Assembly (NCBI GenBank): GCA_023205875.1
Contig: CP060767.1
Span: 434,001 to 498,000 of the forward strand
Direction of reading: 5' to 3'
DNA length: 64,000 bases
DNA from: Chloropicon primus
Lineage: Eukaryota > Chlorophyta > Chloropicophyceae > Chloropicales > Chloropicaceae
Shown here: piece by piece, positions 61,401 to 64,000 of the stretch
Position numbering within the stretch: position 1 is the stretch's first letter
Layout of the letters: each line of letters opens with the position of its first letter
The notes under the pieces: generated by a model
The model's database searches: none
The model's input: only the letters and a program-made list of their open reading frames with translations
Told to the model about the DNA's origin: nothing
Position numbers and translations under genes: made by a program

Positions 61401-62099
61401 ACTGTCTTGCCTGTCTAACTCAAGCCGTTGCCCCTTCGACTTCGCGCTAACCCTAGCTTGTTCTTCTTAGACTCTGTTCCATCATCCAAAGTTCCCACCT
61501 TTGCGGCTCCCAACACACTCCCCCTACCTCTCCCTGACCCCCCTAGAAGGAGAAGGTGTCCACCAAGCAAACCTAAACCTAAACCTAAACCGCCGCGATG
61601 ATCAAGGGCCACGACGGATGAAGAGGCACAACCTCCACCCAAATGCAGCAAAGTCCTCTCCCTCCCTCCCCCCCTCTCTCTCTCCCTCTCTCTCTCTCTC
61701 TCTCCCTGTGTCTGTGTGTGTCTCGATGTCACCTTGGTTTTTGCCTTCCCTCCACTCATCACTCACCCAAGAGACGAGGGAGACGAGTCAAGTTTCATGA
61801 TGGGGGTGATGGTGGGAAAGGACCAAAGGCAAAGGGGTGGAGGAAAGGAACCACACCGTTGCCGCCTTTTCATGTGTCCGAGACAATCTTACAATCATAA
61901 CGAAAGGATTCGTCATGAATAATTCCTGACTGGGGGAAGCCGACGGATGAATGGTGGTGGGCAGGGAGTGGGCCAAGGCAAAGGGGTGAACGCCTTACAC
62001 GCTTATAGCAATATACGATACAATAATGATGTACATTGCAAGAACAATAAATGTAATTATGTACAAGTTTAAGTTGTGGTAACGAGATTCCTCTCCTCT
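61401..62099. other. Intergenic region with short repeats
   Basis: It contains three CCTAAA hexamers near 61573-61592 (close to the complement of the TTTAGGG telomere motif, one G short) and a CT-rich tract near 61660-61705. No gene is seen. It holds the 5' flank of GT29 and the 3' flank of the receptor-like gene. Confidence 0.5.
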
Positions 62100-64000
62100 C
62101 TAGAGGTATCTTGACAGCTCTTCATCGAAGCTGTCCCTTCGGATGAAGACTTTGGTTGGAAGGTCCCCTCCCTCCTTCCCTTTCGTATCCTCCTCCTCGT
62201 CCTCCTCCTCGGAAAGTTCAGCAAGTGCCTTGGCAACGGAATCCTCGATCTTGCTGTAAGAGCGCGAGTCCAGTGCCTCCTTTGCGACTTCGGAACTCGT
62301 TCTCGGCAGGGCAGGAGGGTCCTCAATGTCGACTTCTGCGATAGCCTTGTCGACCGAAATTTGTAACGCCTTGGCCGTGTTCGCCCTCGCCATCAAGGCC
62401 TCCTCGGCCGCTTCGCTATTCGTCCTGGTGAACACGGGGTTTCCGATGTCCTCGTTCACTTTCCCGAGCGCGGCGACACTCTGCTGTGCCCTGTGCGCGT
62501 GCGCTCTGTATGTTCTCGCCCTGATTTCATCGTCCGCAACTTCGCTGTTGGTTCTCGTGAATACCGGATTGTCGACGTCAACCAGCTCCTTCTTGCCGTC
62601 CTCGTTTCTGACAGCAACGACGCTGCTTCGCTCTTCTTTCTCCACCTCTTCCAAAGCGCGGCTCACAGAAGCTTCAACGGCATGGAGGGATTGATCTCTC
62701 CTCCACTTTCTCTCTGTCTCTTCCCTTTCCCTCTTCTCCTTTTCCCTCTCCAGGTCCTCGAACGCCGTAGCGACACTAGCTTTGGGGCCACCGGATCCAA
62801 GCGTGCCAAGGGATACCAACTGACTGAACCTCTTGCTGTCCCTCGTCTGCCTAACCGCAGGCTTTTTCGTGACCACGACGTCCGGAAGTTCGCCCCGCTC
62901 CCTCTCCACCGGCTTGGTGATCACCTCGGGAAGTGGGCTGGGCGGTTGATCCTGCTGTGGCTTCTCGTCCGAGGAGCTCGGTCCGGGCAGAGGGTTGGTG
63001 GTGTAATCGTACAAGTCCATGTCCGAGGATTCAACGGCAACGACCACGAGAGGATTGTCGACCCTCAGGCTGCTCAAGTCATCGTAACGGATCAATCCAT
63101 CCTCTTGGGATTCATTCTCGGCCTTCATCATCTCTAGTTTCACGTCACCCATATCCACGTGCGCTGCGGACTGCTCGAAGAGGTCCTTGTTTCTGAACGA
63201 AAAGAGCTTCCCGAAACCTTGCTTCCTGACCGTGCCGATTCTTTTCGGCTTCAGTGTCATTTTGTCCTGCAGGGGTCCCTGAACCGTCCTCGCCCTTCTC
63301 TCCTTCACTATCCTGGCGACGTAGAGAGACCCGACGCCGCAAAAGAGCAGGCCCGTGAAGACGCAAGCGTAAATCAGCCAATCCGGGATGCCCTTCGAGT
63401 CAGATGCAAGAATAGACGTGCCTTCCTGCTTCTCTCCGATAATAATGTTACTCGTTCCTCCGCTCTGGCTTTCCTCTTCTTCGTCGTCGACGGCGCCCGT
63501 GGAGGTGGCGAGGGCCATGTAAGTTGCCTCTGGGTATGCCTCTTCCAAAGACTTCTGGAGCATGCCGCTAGCTGCAGCCTCCTCTAACTTTTGGCTGATC
63601 TCCTGGGTCACTTGCTTTTGAAGCGCTTCCATGTTCTCCAGCACAGAATTTGCGGTCGTCGAATCCTGAGGCGGGGGTGGAGGCGGCGGTGGCGGTGGCG
63701 ACGCGTCGCCCCCAGCATCCTCGTCCGTCAACGAATCGCCAGCTCGAGAATCCTCTGGATCCACGAAGCCACTCTCGTCGATCGTGTTCTCTGGGATGTC
63801 GTCGTAAAGACCCGATTCTTCCAGCGTTTTGGGGTCCTGCAAGATGATCATGTCGATGATAACGCTGCCTGGGATGACGGAAACTATTTTAATCCTCGAG
63901 GGATCGATATCCAGCAAGCTCGCCATGTTCTCGATGTACCTCTCCTCGTAAAAGTCCGCAAAGTTCATGTCCAATTTCGCGGAAACCTGCACGACCGCTT
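62100..64000 (-). CDS. C-terminal part of a receptor-like membrane protein with repeated NPVF/RTNSE tail
   Basis: The gene is cut by the window end; its frame is open to 64000. Visible from the N-terminal side: a short luminal/extracellular module (NFADFYEERYIENMASLLDI, then PSRIKIVSVIPGSVIIDMII) of the SEA-like type found as repeats in large algal and protist surface proteins, an acidic/Pro-rich linker, and one membrane helix (LIYACVFTGLLFCGVGSLYV, near 63310-63375). A ~420-residue cytosolic tail follows. The tail ends in three ~40-residue repeats with NPVFTRTNSEVAD, NPVFTRTNSEAAE and DPPALPRTSSEVAK. NPxF-type motifs can bind PTB domains or clathrin adaptors, and R-T-x-S sites suit basophilic kinases. 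The function of the whole protein cannot be judged from this end. Confidence 0.75.
   Translation of the reverse strand, partial: AVVQVSAKLDMNFADFYEERYIENMASLLDIDPSRIKIVSVIPGSVIIDMIILQDPKTLEESGLYDDIPENTIDESGFVDPEDSRAGDSLTDEDAGGDASPPPPPPPPPPQDSTTANSVLENMEALQKQVTQEISQKLEEAAASGMLQKSLEEAYPEATYMALATSTGAVDDEEEESQSGGTSNIIIGEKQEGTSILASDSKGIPDWLIYACVFTGLLFCGVGSLYVARIVKERRARTVQGPLQDKMTLKPKRIGTVRKQGFGKLFSFRNKDLFEQSAAHVDMGDVKLEMMKAENESQEDGLIRYDDLSSLRVDNPLVVVAVESSDMDLYDYTTNPLPGPSSSDEKPQQDQPPSPLPEVITKPVERERGELPDVVVTKKPAVRQTRDSKRFSQLVSLGTLGSGGPKASVATAFEDLEREKEKREREETERKWRRDQSLHAVEASVSRALEEVEKEERSSVVAVRNEDGKKELVDVDNPVFTRTNSEVADDEIRARTYRAHAHRAQQSVAALGKVNEDIGNPVFTRTNSEAAEEALMARANTAKALQISVDKAIAEVDIEDPPALPRTSSEVAKEALDSRSYSKIEDSVAKALAELSEEEDEEEDTKGKEGGDLPTKVFIRRDSFDEELSRYL

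Noticed and set aside
1-64000. tRNA, rRNA or other structural RNA genes
   Set aside because: I looked for tRNA B-box-like GGTTCGAATCC and cloverleaf-like stretches by eye and found none convincing; a covariance-model scan would be decisive.

Overview
The window is nuclear DNA from a eukaryotic microbe. Its genes are almost all of eukaryotic families (ASCC3, VPS36, AP-2 mu, Aquarius, PIGW, an HCN-like channel, GT29), and most have no introns or one to three short ones (about 70-220 bp) with GT-AG ends. A plant/algal-type LRR-ARM-patatin lipase, an alternative oxidase, an organelle-type bL27 and a probable ciliary CFAP92-like protein would fit a flagellated, perhaps photosynthetic protist such as a cryptophyte or relative. 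I cannot fix the lineage from the sequence.

Layout. 1-8.5 kb: ASCC3 helicase and VPS36, tail to tail. 8.5-13.1 kb: a tandem array of 2.1-kb units. Each unit holds two head-to-head genes whose products share the first ~77 residues but end in unrelated tails; a third unit is cut off. 13.5-19.3 kb: an unrecognised protein, AP-2 mu (four exons) and lipoyl synthase (two exons). 19.4-24.3 kb: an inverted-repeat island in which two convergent secretory-pathway Fe(II)/2-oxoglutarate oxygenase genes, each with an apparent one-base frameshift, lie between arms built from ~100-bp hairpin-forming tandem units. 24.4-26 kb: a strikingly GC-rich FAD amine oxidase. 26.6-33 kb: Aquarius and a secreted beta-rich protein. 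33-39 kb: a telomere-like tract, bL27 and the patatin lipase. 38.9-46 kb: a minisatellite in front of alternative oxidase, then a TLC-domain protein, PIGW and a small basic protein with a SUMO-interaction-like motif. 46-54.8 kb: an HCN-like channel, a CFAP92-like protein and an S1-domain protein. 55.5-64 kb: type II membrane proteins (unknown, PhyH-like, GT29) and the end of a large receptor-like protein.

Ten gene pairs meet tail to tail, mostly with only 44-180 bp between stop codons, while 5' regions are longer and rich in simple repeats. Several genes belong to the secretory system: GPI-anchor acylation (PIGW), sialyltransferase-like glycosylation (GT29), luminal hydroxylation (2OG oxygenases), clathrin endocytosis (AP-2 mu) and ESCRT sorting (VPS36).

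The best candidates for undescribed biology are the head-to-head gene family at 8.9-12.7 kb and the inverted-repeat 2OG-oxygenase island at 19.4-24.3 kb. Exon joins are my own readings from splice signals and frame; none has transcript support.
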